Made by a program: the position numbers and the translations under genes
NCBI RefSeq assembly: GCF_040796495.1
Contig: NZ_JBFNQN010000018.1
Span: 1 to 64,000, forward strand
Direction: 5' to 3'
From: Kineococcus endophyticus
Lineage (GTDB): Bacteria > Actinomycetota > Actinomycetes > Actinomycetales > Kineococcaceae
Length of the DNA: 64,000 nucleotides
Part shown: one piece after another, positions 52,627 through 61,695 of the stretch
Numbering within the stretch: the first letter of the stretch is position 1
How the letters are laid out: every line of letters starts with the position of its first letter
Notes under the pieces: model-generated
Told to the model about the DNA's origin: nothing
The model's database searches: none
Seen by the model: the letters and a program-made list of their open reading frames with translations, nothing else

Positions 52627-52630
52627 CCGG
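52606..52630 (-). repeat. REP-like element, inverted orientation
   Basis: TTGCGCGGACAGCGGGATGA, then CCGG; overlaps the tail of the methyltransferase pseudogene. Confidence 0.5.
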
Positions 52631-52674
52631 ATGTGTTTCGCCCCGTCGAGGATGGGCCCTGCGAGTATGGCGGA

Positions 52675-52980
52675 GTGGACATTGCCAGCGTGGATCCTCG
52701 AGACGTCAGCTGGGAGACCGAACTCCCCGTCTACCGCGTCTACTTCTGGGGTCTGCCCGGGCCGGCTGCGGCCGCGGCTTGCGATGAACGGCGGGTCAGC
52801 GGGGCCGGAGATGTCGAGGAGGTCCTGCGGTGGGCGCACCATCAAGCCCAGGGTTGCGCCTTCGTGGGCTACGTCGAGGCCGGTGACCGTGATGATCGTG
52901 GTCTGCTGCGCCTGTACGGCGAGGACCCTTCCGCCAGTGACGACGGACCGTCCGGTGTGCCGGCGACGGCCACTGGCTGA
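52675..52980 (+). CDS. Hypothetical protein
   Basis: A 101-residue frame from GTG 52,675 (VDIASVDPRDVSWETELPVY), continuing RVYFWGLPGPAAAAACDERR and VLRWAHHQAQGCAFVGYVEA. Small, soluble and of unknown function; the start is a choice between two GTG codons. Confidence 0.5.
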   Translation: MDIASVDPRDVSWETELPVYRVYFWGLPGPAAAAACDERRVSGAGDVEEVLRWAHHQAQGCAFVGYVEAGDRDDRGLLRLYGEDPSASDDGPSGVPATATG

Positions 52981-53000
52981 TGTCTCGAGGTGCATCAGCA

Positions 53001-53026
53001 TCGCGGGATGACCGTGCGCGCGGGAT
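53001..53026 (-). repeat. REP-like element, inverted orientation
   Basis: TCGCGGGATGACCGTGCGCG then CGGGAT. Confidence 0.55.
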
Positions 53027-53175
53027 CCCGACGCGGACTCACCTCTGGTGGTCGTTGACTTCCACCACGCGGTTCCTTCGGGGTCGCGACCAAGGGCCAC
53101 TCGGTTCGTGCGCCCGACCGGGTGATCCCTCCTGTTCTCCGCTCGTCGTGGTGCCCGAGCAGGTAGGAACGCACC

Positions 53176-53646
53176 GTGCGCAAGGCGATGACGGCAGCAG
53201 TGCTGGTCCTGACACTGTCGGGGCTGTCTGCGTGTGCGAGGTCCGGTGAGGACGGTGGGACGAATCCTGACGTGCCGGCGACGGCGTCTCCCGAAGAGGT
53301 CGTCGCCGGTTACCTGCAGGCGTTGCAGGATCGGGACGAGGACGGGGCTGTCGCGTTGACGATTCACGCCTACGGCTGGGGTGACGGGTGGTCGGCCGAT
53401 CCGCCGCCAACCCTGGACGTCGTGGAGGTCGGGACCTCGAGTCCGGCTCTCCTGGAGGGTCCAGTCCAGACGCAGTGGGACGACGCCGTCACCGTGCCGG
53501 CGAAGGTGGTGGTCGCCGGAGACGAGGACGTCGCCGACGGGCCCGCCGACTTGACGTTCACGCTGTGGCGCGGGCGCGTCAACGACCGCTGGTTGATCGC
53601 GGGCTTGGGGGCAAGCTCGGCGTCGGGCGAGGTGAGCATCGGCTGA
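53176..53646 (+). CDS. Putative lipoprotein
   Basis: A 156-residue protein with a signal peptide and lipobox (VLTLSGLSAC, acylated Cys at about 20). The mature part contains PEEVVAGYLQALQDRDEDGA and LTFTLWRGRVNDRWLIAGLG, a secreted NTF2-like pattern similar to that of the sigma-partner proteins earlier in the window. It would be anchored to the outer face of the membrane. Confidence 0.75.
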   Translation: MRKAMTAAVLVLTLSGLSACARSGEDGGTNPDVPATASPEEVVAGYLQALQDRDEDGAVALTIHAYGWGDGWSADPPPTLDVVEVGTSSPALLEGPVQTQWDDAVTVPAKVVVAGDEDVADGPADLTFTLWRGRVNDRWLIAGLGASSASGEVSIG

Positions 53647-53740
53647 CGGGCAACCTCCCGAGCAGTTCTACGAGGACGGCGGACGACCGCGGGTGGCGGT
53701 GCGTACCGCGGTCAATCTCGGCAGCCAGCGATCGAACCCC

Positions 53741-53769
53741 CGCGCACGGCGGGATGACCGTGACGTCGT
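53741..53769 (-). repeat. REP-like element, inverted orientation
   Basis: CGCGCACGGCGGGATGACCG, then TGACGTCG. Confidence 0.6.
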
Positions 53770-53803
53770 CGGAGCCCGGCGACCCCTCTGAGACGCTGCC
53801 CGC

Positions 53804-54166
53804 ATGGAGAGCTCTGGGTGGGTCGCTATCCGCTGCATCTTCCGCGGCCAGGCTGAGGACCCCGGTGAGGTCGTCTACGAGGAACGCGTGACGCTCTGGC
53901 GAGACACCGACGTAGATCAGGCCATCGAGAAGGCCGAAGCGGAGGCGCAGACCTACGCGAGTGAGACGACCTGGGAGCCAGAGCGGGTGACCGAGTACCT
54001 GGGGCTTGCCCAGGCGTACACGCTGTCCGATGAGCCGGGGGACGGGGCTGAGGTGTTCAGCCTGATGCGGATGAGCGATCTGTCGCCGGCTGCCTACCTT
54101 GACCGGTTCTTCGACACTGGCCGTGAGCGTCAAGGGGACGTCGGTGGGTTTGCGGAGCTGGCCTGA
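53804..54166 (+). CDS. Conserved-looking hypothetical protein
   Basis: A 120-residue acidic protein (WVAIRCIFRGQAEDPGEVVY, then VTLWRDTDVDQAIEKAEAEA, then YLGLAQAYTLSDEPGDGAEV). The strand-helix pattern with a repeated-helix AEAEAQTYA loosely resembles DUF4288-type proteins, without certainty. Ends with YLDRFFDTGRERQGD. Confidence 0.6.
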   Translation: MESSGWVAIRCIFRGQAEDPGEVVYEERVTLWRDTDVDQAIEKAEAEAQTYASETTWEPERVTEYLGLAQAYTLSDEPGDGAEVFSLMRMSDLSPAAYLDRFFDTGRERQGDVGGFAELA

Positions 54167-54190
54167 GACCGCCTCCGCCCGTCTCGCGAC

Positions 54191-54208
54191 GTCACGGACG
54201 GCGGGATG
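54191..54208 (-). repeat. Degenerate REP-like element at the left edge of an IS256 remnant
   Basis: GTCACGGACGGCGGGATG; the insertion appears to lie beside it. Confidence 0.4.
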
Positions 54209-54214
54209 GGGTGA

Positions 54215-55020
54215 GTCCCCTGGCGTGGTGTAATTCGGCCCGACCAGCCTGGGGCTCCCCGGTGTGTCCAGGACACAGGTGAAGGCCACCGCGTGAAGCT
54301 CTGCGAGTACCCGCCAAGGAACTCGTAGAAGAAGGATCAAGGCGATGGCCCTCGAGGACCCAGTATGCCCTGCCCACCCTGCTTGAGGCTCTGAGCACCG
54401 CAGAGGACGGCCAGCTGATGCGCCGGATCCTGGGCTTGCTCCGGTAGGCCGGACACCTGAGATCAGGGGTGCGCCCCTGGGAAGATGGGTGTCATGTCCT
54501 CCTCGAGGAAGCAGCCTCGACCTCGGCGGTCGTTCACTGCCGAGTTCAAGGCCGAGATCGTCCAGCGGTGCCGGGCCGGTGATCGCAGCGTCGGGCAGGT
54601 CGCTCGCGACTTCGACCTGACCGAGACCGCGGTCCGTGAGTGGGTCCGCGCCGCCGAGCGGGACGAGCGCGGCGACGGCGGTCCAGGCGAGCTGTCCGCG
54701 GACGAGCGTGAGGAGCTTGCGCGGCTGCGGCGGGAGAACCGCCAGCTGCGCGAGGACGTCGGAATCCTCAAGCGTGCCATCGCTTTCTTCGCCGGCTGCG
54801 TCCTGATCGAGGCCCACGATGAGTGGCAGTCCGGGGAGCGGCGCTACCTGTCGGAGTCCTCGATGACGTTACTGACCCCGCCCGAACCAACCGTCCTGCC
54901 GACGCCCGCGCTGCGCGCGGACGCCGACACGAGCACCACGCTCGACACCACCGCCGAACTCACGGCATAGTCCGAACCCGCAGCGCTCCACGCGCGCAGA
55001 GTTACACCACTTTCGGGGAC
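54215..55020. mobile_element. IS256-family remnant interrupted by an IS3 fragment
   Basis: Left end GTCCCCTGGCGTGGTGTAAT (54,215) and, inverted, right end GTCCCCGAAAGTGGTGTAAC (55,020) share 16 of 21 bases, as IS256 termini do. Inside are an N-terminal transposase fragment at 54,361-54,447 (YALPTLLEALSTAEDGQLMR), an IS3 orfA fragment, and a C-terminal IS256 fragment (LIEAHDEWQSGERRYLSESS). The central catalytic part is gone. Confidence 0.72.
54485..54970 (+). pseudogene. Chimeric frame: IS3 OrfA joined to the C-terminus of an IS256 transposase
   Basis: Residues 1-105 are a normal IS3-family OrfA: helix-turn-helix (RRSFTAEFKAEIVQRCRAGD and VGQVARDFDLTETAVREWVR) plus leucine-zipper (ADEREELARLRRENRQLRED) up to LKRAIAFFA. 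From about 54,797 it abruptly continues as the end of an IS256 (Mutator) transposase, GCVLIEAHDEWQSGERRYLS. OrfB is absent. The product is not an active transposase. Confidence 0.75.
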
Positions 55021-55029
55021 GTCATCGGT

Positions 55030-55204
55030 ACGGGGCCAGCAGCTGGACTACTTCGACGGCTCCGATGCGGTGCAGCAGTGGCAGGCCGTGCGGGCGGCGC
55101 TGACCGGTCAGGCTCCGCAGCCGAGGGGCGAGGTCGTCTGGACCGGCGGGCGGTGGGTCAGCGACGACGACCAGGAGCTGCTGGTGCTCACCGGGCAGTG
55201 CTGA
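55030..55204 (+). pseudogene. 3' fragment of an unidentified gene next to the IS256 remnant
   Basis: An open frame without a start codon reads QQLDYFDGSDAVQQWQAVRA and ends WVSDDDQELLVLTGQC. It begins within ten bases of the IS256 right end, so the upstream part was presumably removed by the insertion. The two genes after it are intact. Confidence 0.45.
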
Positions 55205-55271
55205 GCGGCGACAGCAGCGTGATCGGGCGGGGGACTGTGCGCCGGCCCGGCGCGCCGGGGAGGGTGGGGAT

Positions 55272-55511
55272 GTGAGTTTGTCGGCGGTGCTGCGCGATGT
55301 GCCTGACCGACCGGATTTGGTGGCTCAGGTGCCGCTCGGGTGCCCACCGCAGTTCCTGGTGGTCGAAGGGGTCCGGCGGACGTGGGGGCGTGAGCTGACC
55401 GTCGCGGAGGCGGTGGCTCACGCCGAGCGAGGACGGCCGGCGTACCTGCTCACATTCGGCATGTGCGTTCAGCTCCCGTCGGGTAAACACCCGAACGACC
55501 TCACAAGGTGA
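55272..55511 (+). CDS. Hypothetical protein
   Basis: A 79-residue protein from GTG 55,272 ([20 protein letters not shown], then [20 protein letters not shown]). It converges with the following chemoreceptor gene, with which its 3' end overlaps slightly. No family recognised. Confidence 0.5.
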   Translation: MSLSAVLRDVPDRPDLVAQVPLGCPPQFLVVEGVRRTWGRELTVAEAVAHAERGRPAYLLTFGMCVQLPSGKHPNDLTR

Positions 55512-57096
55512 AAGTCGCCACCGCCCGCTCAAGGGACTGCGCGACAGCGCCCACCTGGCCCGCCACCTGCTGGGCGTCCACCGCTGCGCGCGTGGTCCCC
55601 TCCGCGGTGGTTGCGACCTCAGCAACCGTGCCTGCAATCTCATCGCTGGCCAGGGCGACCGAAGTCACGTTGCGCACCATCTCTGCGGTGGTAGCCGCTT
55701 GCTCCTCCACGGCGGCTGCGATCGTGGCCTGCAGCACGTCCACACGACTGATGACTTCCCCGATCCCGCGCAGCGCGGCCCCGGCGGCCTCGGCATCCAC
55801 TTGGGTGGCGCCGACCTTGGCGGTGATTTCCTCGGTGGCTCGGGCGGTCTGAAGCGCCAGGTCCTTGACCTCACCGGCCACGACGGCGAAACCCTTGCCC
55901 AGCTCACCGGCACGTGCGGCCTCGATGGTGGCGTTCAGGGCCAACAGGTTGGTCTGCTCGGCGATAGAAGTAATCATCTTGACCACCTCGCCGATCTCGC
56001 GGGAGGAGGCCCCCAGACGAGAGATCGTCACCTCGGCTTCGCCTGCGGCGCGTACGGCGTCATCGGCGACTTGCGAGGCGGAGGCCGTAGACTCCGAGAT
56101 CGATTGAATGGCAGCAGTCATCTCCTCCCCGGCTGCAGCCACCGTGGCGATGTCGTTGTTCATCCTGTCGGTCGTACCAGCGACTTCCACGGTCGCCGCC
56201 GAGGTCCTCGCGGCCTCCTTCGTCAGGTGAGCGGCGGACAAGTGCAGCCCGGTGACCGACCCGGTGAGGCTGCGTGCGTCCTCGGTCAGGTCCCGCACGA
56301 GGGTGGAGAAGGTGTCCAGGGACTCGTTGGTCGCCCGCGCCAGCACTCCAATCTCGTCCAGTCGCCCAACCTCGGCGCGCTGGTCCAGACGGCCCTCGGC
56401 AAGACCGCGGACCACGGTCACGACCCTGCTCAGGCGCCTGGTGATCGACCGCGTGACCAGGGGGGCTGTGACCGCGGCCAGCAACACGGCCACCAGCGTG
56501 GTGATCAGCAGGATCAGCTGCAGTCTCTTCTCAGCGGTCTCTGAGGCCGCTTGACCAGCTCGACTGCGCTGATCCAGGCTGTCCGTCAGCTGCTTCGTGG
56601 TCTTGTTCAGCTGCGCCCAGCTGGTGTCCAGAGGCCCGTTCAGCACCTCGTAGGCCTGCCGGAAGGCTTCTGGAGTTCCTTGCCGGGTCAAGGCCACCAG
56701 CTGGTCGGTCTGCTGGAAGTACTGGTCCCATTGCTGGCGTACCTGCAACAGCAGCTGGCCCTCAGCAGTGGTGAGGACCGAGGTGTTGAAGCTGTCTAGG
56801 ACGGCGCTGCCTTCGCGCCCAGACTGCGCCAGCCCGTCGATGCTGTCGGTGTCTACGTCCAGTGACTCCACCCCGTCCATGACCGCCTGGGAGAATACGT
56901 AGGCCTGCCACCCGGAGGCGTCGGTGTTGAAGTACTCGACCTGGTGCGCGTTGCGGACCTGCTGGCTGATGTCCCTCTGGGTGGCTGCGCGGTCGCTGAG
57001 GTCGTGCAGAGCCCACAGTCCCGTCCCGCCGCAGATGATCGTGCAGGCTGTCAGGGCGCCGAAGGCCGCGCGCAGGCGGGAGGCTACAGAGTTCAT
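55501..57096 (-). CDS. Methyl-accepting chemotaxis protein
   Basis: From the ATG at 57,096 the protein has 531 residues: short cytoplasmic N-terminus, helix TM1 ([19 protein letters not shown]), four-helix sensory domain of about 150 residues, TM2 ([20 protein letters not shown]), HAMP, then the long signalling coiled coil. The conserved hairpin tip is [20 protein letters not shown], and [16 protein letters not shown] and related stretches hold candidate methylation sites. It senses an unknown ligand and feeds a CheA/CheW complex not in this window. Confidence 0.88.
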   Translation of the reverse strand: MNSVASRLRAAFGALTACTIICGGTGLWALHDLSDRAATQRDISQQVRNAHQVEYFNTDASGWQAYVFSQAVMDGVESLDVDTDSIDGLAQSGREGSAVLDSFNTSVLTTAEGQLLLQVRQQWDQYFQQTDQLVALTRQGTPEAFRQAYEVLNGPLDTSWAQLNKTTKQLTDSLDQRSRAGQAASETAEKRLQLILLITTLVAVLLAAVTAPLVTRSITRRLSRVVTVVRGLAEGRLDQRAEVGRLDEIGVLARATNESLDTFSTLVRDLTEDARSLTGSVTGLHLSAAHLTKEAARTSAATVEVAGTTDRMNNDIATVAAAGEEMTAAIQSISESTASASQVADDAVRAAGEAEVTISRLGASSREIGEVVKMITSIAEQTNLLALNATIEAARAGELGKGFAVVAGEVKDLALQTARATEEITAKVGATQVDAEAAGAALRGIGEVISRVDVLQATIAAAVEEQAATTAEMVRNVTSVALASDEIAGTVAEVATTAEGTTRAAVDAQQVAGQVGAVAQSLERAVATFTL

Positions 57097-57664
57097 CACA
57101 GTGAGGTCATCGGTGGCGCCGGCGACACCCTCAAGACTCAAGACCCACGAATCTGGTAGTGGGGTCGATCTCCCGCTCAGGGGCGCGATGTCGGTACCAG
57201 GGGCTTGCAGGGGTTGAGAGCGCCGAGCGGCTCAACGAGGGTGGACTGGATGTAGCGGCCCGCCTCAGTGATGAGCAGCACATGGTGAGCGACGTGGCTG
57301 GTTCGCCCGCCGGTCCGCGGCCCGACGTGGGGTTCAGGCCGCCGGACCCTGGCCGACTCAGGCGCTGAGGATCAGTGGAGGTGGGCCATGAGCGTGCAGG
57401 CGAGACCGAGGCATGGTCCACTTCGATCCACTGTGCCGCAATGGGAATGCTGGAGGTGGTAGGTGAAGAGAAAGTCTGACGACGGGGCCTCAGCCCGGTG
57501 CGAGCGCCATGGGATGAACGCGTACTCCGCGCCCACCGTGTGATGACCACGAGATTCGTGCGGATGCGGAGAGTGTTGACGCTACGACCATGGTCTGAGG
57601 TCGCGCTTGGGATGTACTACCCCAGCCTGACGCGCTGCCGGTGGGCACACTGGAGACTAGACCC
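57097..57664. other. Gene-free spacer of about 570 bases
   Basis: Between the first chemoreceptor and the small CxxC protein I find no convincing gene, RNA or palindrome; several frames stay open for short stretches but lack start signals and coherent composition. Confidence 0.5.
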
Positions 57665-57922
57665 ATGACTCACACTCCTTGTCCCACCTGTGGCCTCGTT
57701 CCCGCCACTCAGGCAGAGACGGCACCTGACATTACTGTGGTGCAGTGGTTCAAGAGCGCTCCGGCCTGGTCGGGGCAGATGTCTACCGACGAGGTGTATG
57801 GGCAGTACTTGCGGGACAGCAACGAAGCTCCGGTCTCTCGTCGTCGGTTCGTCTCCGACCTTGCGTTCCTGGGGATAGAGGAGGTGCTGGACGACGAGGT
57901 CTACATGCTAGATCGGCGATGA
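57665..57922 (+). CDS. Small protein with CxxC start and primase-type winged-helix pattern
   Basis: An 85-residue protein from ATG 57,665. The start CPTCGLVP is a Cys pair likely to bind zinc, and VQWFKSAPAWSGQMSTDEVY followed by APVSRRRFVSDLAFLGI resembles the small winged-helix module at the C-terminus of phage/plasmid primases (D5-type). It may be a DNA-binding relic of such a primase. Confidence 0.55.
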   Translation: MTHTPCPTCGLVPATQAETAPDITVVQWFKSAPAWSGQMSTDEVYGQYLRDSNEAPVSRRRFVSDLAFLGIEEVLDDEVYMLDRR

Positions 57923-57967
57923 GGGGAGCCCTGAGGCGCACTGCGGTAGGCAATGCTTACGGACTAG

Positions 57968-58273
57968 CTAACCGCACCGAGTAGGCACGTTGGTGACAGA
58001 CGAGGCGGCAACCGGAGCGGCTCTTGTGCGCGGGGCCGACGACAGCTTCGGCAGGTTGCACAGCCGGTTGATGTAGTTGCGTCCGAGGGCGACGGCTCTC
58101 CGATTGGCGAGCTCATCGGCCATGAAGCGGTAGGCGACCTCGAGGTCCTGCCGCTGTCGTCGTGGGGGATGTCGCAGGCGGCGTTGATTAAGGTGGGCGT
58201 CGTCATAGTCCCGATCGGTGACCGGGTTGGCGTGCCATTTGGAGGAGGCCTGCGCCCGGAGGCGTGTCTTCAT
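57968..58273 (-). CDS. Hypothetical protein, possibly a fragment
   Basis: A 101-residue basic protein (ARLRHPPRRQRQ-type region, then LEVAYRFMADELANRRAVAL and YINRLCNLPKL). Composition is unlike neighbouring genes and no start signal is convincing; it may be debris. Confidence 0.3.
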   Translation of the reverse strand: MKTRLRAQASSKWHANPVTDRDYDDAHLNQRRLRHPPRRQRQDLEVAYRFMADELANRRAVALGRNYINRLCNLPKLSSAPRTRAAPVAASSVTNVPTRCG

Positions 58274-58441
58274 CGGTGACGAGGCGCTAACCTACGTCGA
58301 TGACCACCCCTAGAACGGTACGGCACCGGCAAGGGTGAAACCGAGGCCATCAACCCGATCGCTCAGATACGCCTGGGTTCCGTAATTAGTTGAGCCGGCA
58401 GTCTAGAGTCACCGATCAATACGGCTGCTCTGAGGGGAGAG

Positions 58442-59461
58442 TCAGGTGCTTTCTCGACGAACAAGAGAAAAGTTCGCTACGAAGACTTCTGGGGCGCCGT
58501 CAAGGGTCCCAAGGATGCGGCCAATCAACCGCTGGACCGCTGTCTGAGCGATAACGCCGACACCGGAGTCGATAGTCGTCAGCGGTGGGCTTGTATAGGC
58601 GGTCGCTGTGACGTTGTCGAAACCGACGACCGCTACCTGGTGCGGGACCTGGATGCCTCGTTGCCTCAGGGCGTGCAGGACTCCAAAGGCTAGCGAGTCA
58701 TTAAAACAGAAAATTGCATCAAAGTCCACCCCATGGTCGACAAGAGCGTCTACCGCCTTGACGCCATGCGCCTCATTCCACGCGACTGCGGGGGCGATGA
58801 GTCCCGGGTCCACGTCGATGCCTGCATCTCGCAGAGCTTGCCGGTAACCATCGAGGCGAAGTGTGGCTGCAGTTGTGGTGGTATCCGCCGGATTCGGGCC
58901 CACGGCAGCGATGCGTCGGCGACCCATGCTCAATAGATGGTCGGTGGCGGCCTGTGCGGCTTTGACGTTGCTCATCGTCACGTGATCAACGGGTCCGTCG
59001 AAGATGCGCTCCCCAAGGAGCACCATAGGCAGGTCAGTCACGAGTAGATTCCGATCCCGCGAATCTAGGGCGTGAGGAAGCAGGATCAGCCCATCACTGA
59101 AGTTGCGGCCAGCTCCCGAAACCAGACTCAGCTCGCGCTCTCGCAGCGTGCTGGTTTGTTGCACGGTGACCGACCAGCCCAATCGGTCGGCTTCGTTCAG
59201 GACCGCGTTAGCCAGCTCAGCGAAGTAGTCGATGGTCAGGTCCGGCAGAGCTAACGTGAGAAAGCCCGTGCGACCAGTCCGCAAACTACGTGCGGATGGG
59301 TTCATCTGGTAGCCCAGCGTCTGTACCGCCTGCAGGACGGCGTCGCGGGTCCCCGGACGCACCGGAACCTTGCCGCTGAGGACGTTGGACACGGTCCGGT
59401 CAGTGACGCCTGCCAGAGCCCCGACGTCAGCCATGGTGGGCTGACGCCGCTTGACTGCCAC
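58442..59461 (-). CDS. LacI-family transcriptional regulator
   Basis: From GTG 59,461, 339 residues. PTMADVGALAGVTDRTVSNV is the LacI helix-turn-helix, followed by the hinge SARSLRTGRTG and the sugar-binding-type effector core with DGLILLPHALDSRDRNLLV and SLAFGVLHALRQRGIQVPHQ. It diverges from a chemoreceptor gene, with a good inverted repeat in the shared intergenic region; a sugar-like ligand linking chemotaxis and regulation is plausible. No transport or catabolic genes lie beside it here. Confidence 0.85.
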   Translation of the reverse strand: MAVKRRQPTMADVGALAGVTDRTVSNVLSGKVPVRPGTRDAVLQAVQTLGYQMNPSARSLRTGRTGFLTLALPDLTIDYFAELANAVLNEADRLGWSVTVQQTSTLRERELSLVSGAGRNFSDGLILLPHALDSRDRNLLVTDLPMVLLGERIFDGPVDHVTMSNVKAAQAATDHLLSMGRRRIAAVGPNPADTTTTAATLRLDGYRQALRDAGIDVDPGLIAPAVAWNEAHGVKAVDALVDHGVDFDAIFCFNDSLAFGVLHALRQRGIQVPHQVAVVGFDNVTATAYTSPPLTTIDSGVGVIAQTAVQRLIGRILGTLDGAPEVFVANFSLVRREST

Positions 59462-59521
59462 GGGAGGACTGTAGCTGCTCCTCGCTGCGCGCCAACGACT
59501 CACGTCCTGGGCAAAATTTCG

Positions 59522-59557
59522 TCGTCGAAACGCTTCAGGTGCCGTCTGTTTCGACGA
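59522..59557. promoter_or_regulatory. Putative LacI operator between divergent genes
   Basis: TCGTCGAAAC (59,522-59,531) and GTTTCGACGA (59,548-59,557) form a perfect 10-bp inverted repeat with a 16-base spacer, in the 183 bases between the LacI and chemoreceptor starts. GAAAC/GTTTC arms are typical of LacI-type operators, though the spacer is unusually long. Confidence 0.5.
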
Positions 59558-59644
59558 TGAAGTGGAGGTCAGGCCTAGACGTGCGCCCTCTCGCTCCAAC
59601 GCCTGGCTGTGCTCGCCCGCCGCCCCCGGATGTCAGGAGCCACG

Positions 59645-61231
59645 ATGACGAACCGACTGCGCAACCTGAAGGTTGCCCACAAGCTGACCGCAGGCTTCGG
59701 TCTCGTCTGCTTGCTGCTCGTCACCATCACCGCCGTCGGAGCAGTGCGCTTGGGGCAGGCGCAGGTGAAGATGGACCGGCTCGCGTCCTCGGACATGGCT
59801 TCGGTCCTGGCTATCGGGCAAGTGAAGGCCTCCTTCATCACCATTCGACTAGGCATCGCCAACGTCGCCCTCGTCCCCGATGAGGCCGGAACAGTGGAGA
59901 TGCTCGAGAAGTTGGACCAAGATCAGAAAGCCCTTGATGCGGCGTGGGCTGAATACCTCGACAGTTCCCCCAGATCCACCGGGGCTCAGCAGCAACAGGC
60001 CAGCCTGGCTATCAAGACCTTCCGCGATGCGGCCGACAAGCTCATCGTCTTTGCCAAGAATAAAGACTTTGCCGGATACATTGCCGAGCGTAGTGCCACG
60101 GTCGTTCCCGCTGGGAACGCTACGATTTCCACGTTGGATACGCTGAGCGGCGCCGAAACCTCGGCAGCTAATGAGACCGCGGAACAGAGTCGCACAGCGT
60201 ACCGCCAAGCGTTGACATTGTTGATCTCCATCGCCGCAGCTGCTGTAGCCATCGCCGTCGTCGTGGCGGTCGTGGTGGCACGCTCCATCACGCTCCCGTT
60301 GAGCCGCGCAGTGAACGTCATCGAGGATATGGCGGCAGGGAACTTGAACCGCCGTGTGGGATATGCCGCAAAAGATGAGGTAGGACGCCTGGCCGAGGCC
60401 ACCGACGCGTCCCTGGACTCGATGTCCGCAGCAATGCAGGAGATCAACCAGAATGCCGCTGATCTGGCTTCTTCTTCCGAGGAGATGACTGCTGTTGCAG
60501 CCCAACTCGCCGACGGTGCAGCCGACTCTGCGTCGCGGTCCCAGCTTGCTTCCGCCGCGACCGAGCAGATATCGTCCTCGATCGGAACAGTCGCAGCCGC
60601 CGGTGAAGAGATGACTTCGGCTATCGCTGAGATCGCAGCAGCTACCGGGCAGGCCTCCAATGCCGCGACTGAAGCGGTCACCGCCGCCCAAGGCGCCGGC
60701 GCTACCATCGAACGTCTCTCAACTTCGAGCCGTGAGATCGGTGACGTCATCAAACTCATCACCACCATCGCCGAGCAAACAAACCTCCTGGCGTTGAACG
60801 CCACGATCGAGGCAGCCCGTGCTGGGGAAATGGGGAAGGGTTTCGCCGTCGTCGCCGGTGAAGTCAAGGAGTTGGCCCAGCAGACCGCTCGCGCCACCGA
60901 GGACATCACGGCAAAGGTCGCCGCCACACAGACTGACGCTACTGCTGCAGCCGCAGCCATCGAGCAGATCTCCGATGTCATCACCCGGGTCGATGCTCTG
61001 CAAGCCACCATCGCTGCTGCCGTGGAAGAGCAGTCGGCGACCACTGCCGAGATGGTCCGCAACGTCACCGAGGTCGCCACCGGCAGTCAAGAGGTCGCCA
61101 CCAATATTACTTCCATAGCCGCCGCAGCTGATCAAAGCAGAACTAGCGCCGGACACACCGCTACTACGGCATCCGACGTAGCAGCGGCCGCAGCCCGCCT
61201 CAAGAGTCTCACCGCCCGGTTCACCTTGTGA
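59645..61231 (+). CDS. Methyl-accepting chemotaxis protein
   Basis: A 528-residue protein from ATG 59,645 with AGGAG five bases upstream. TM1 ([20 protein letters not shown]), a four-helix periplasmic bundle ([20 protein letters not shown]), TM2 ([20 protein letters not shown]), HAMP ([20 protein letters not shown]) and the signalling domain with [20 protein letters not shown]. The overall type is the 4HB_MCP-like receptor. The following small gene overlaps its stop (GTGA). Confidence 0.9.
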   Translation: MTNRLRNLKVAHKLTAGFGLVCLLLVTITAVGAVRLGQAQVKMDRLASSDMASVLAIGQVKASFITIRLGIANVALVPDEAGTVEMLEKLDQDQKALDAAWAEYLDSSPRSTGAQQQQASLAIKTFRDAADKLIVFAKNKDFAGYIAERSATVVPAGNATISTLDTLSGAETSAANETAEQSRTAYRQALTLLISIAAAAVAIAVVVAVVVARSITLPLSRAVNVIEDMAAGNLNRRVGYAAKDEVGRLAEATDASLDSMSAAMQEINQNAADLASSSEEMTAVAAQLADGAADSASRSQLASAATEQISSSIGTVAAAGEEMTSAIAEIAAATGQASNAATEAVTAAQGAGATIERLSTSSREIGDVIKLITTIAEQTNLLALNATIEAARAGEMGKGFAVVAGEVKELAQQTARATEDITAKVAATQTDATAAAAAIEQISDVITRVDALQATIAAAVEEQSATTAEMVRNVTEVATGSQEVATNITSIAAAADQSRTSAGHTATTASDVAAAAARLKSLTARFTL

Positions 61232-61650
61232 ACATCCCCCGCCGCCGCCGTGGAGCTATCACCCCCAAGACGTCTTCTTGCTGCGATATGAAGCCTGGCA
61301 CCGTCGGAGCAGAGCAGCACAAGCAGCCGTCTGTCCAGGATCAGTCCAACCGAAGCCAGTCTGTGAACTCTGCTGTCGCCCCCAACGAATTCCGACGCAT
61401 CGGCGAACTCATCGAGGAGCTGGCGAGGACCACGAACGCGGCAACTATTGCCGCATCAAGGATCACCCGGTCCCTAGCCGGCCATAACTCGCCAGAGCGT
61501 CAAGACGTGGACGTACTGGACAGCTGGCTCGCCACCGCCATGACCCTGGCCAGCCTCACCTGCAGCTGGGATCATCCTCAAATGAAGGCCTGCGGCGCGC
61601 GTTTAGACCACCTTGCTAGCGAGCTGAAGGCGGCGTACCAACACTGCTAG
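61228..61650 (+). CDS. Hypothetical protein coupled to a chemoreceptor
   Basis: A 140-residue protein whose GTG overlaps the chemoreceptor stop. Low-complexity N-terminus, then helices ([20 protein letters not shown] and [20 protein letters not shown]). No family recognised, but the coupling suggests a role in chemotaxis signalling or localisation. Confidence 0.55.
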   Translation: MNIPRRRRGAITPKTSSCCDMKPGTVGAEQHKQPSVQDQSNRSQSVNSAVAPNEFRRIGELIEELARTTNAATIAASRITRSLAGHNSPERQDVDVLDSWLATAMTLASLTCSWDHPQMKACGARLDHLASELKAAYQHC

Positions 61651-61695
61651 GAAGTGTCGAGGCCGAGGTTTCACGGACCGACAAGCAACTCTACC

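Noticed and set aside
57968-58273. A functional small regulatory protein
   Set aside because: Lacks a start signal and coherent fold features; kept only as a low-confidence frame.
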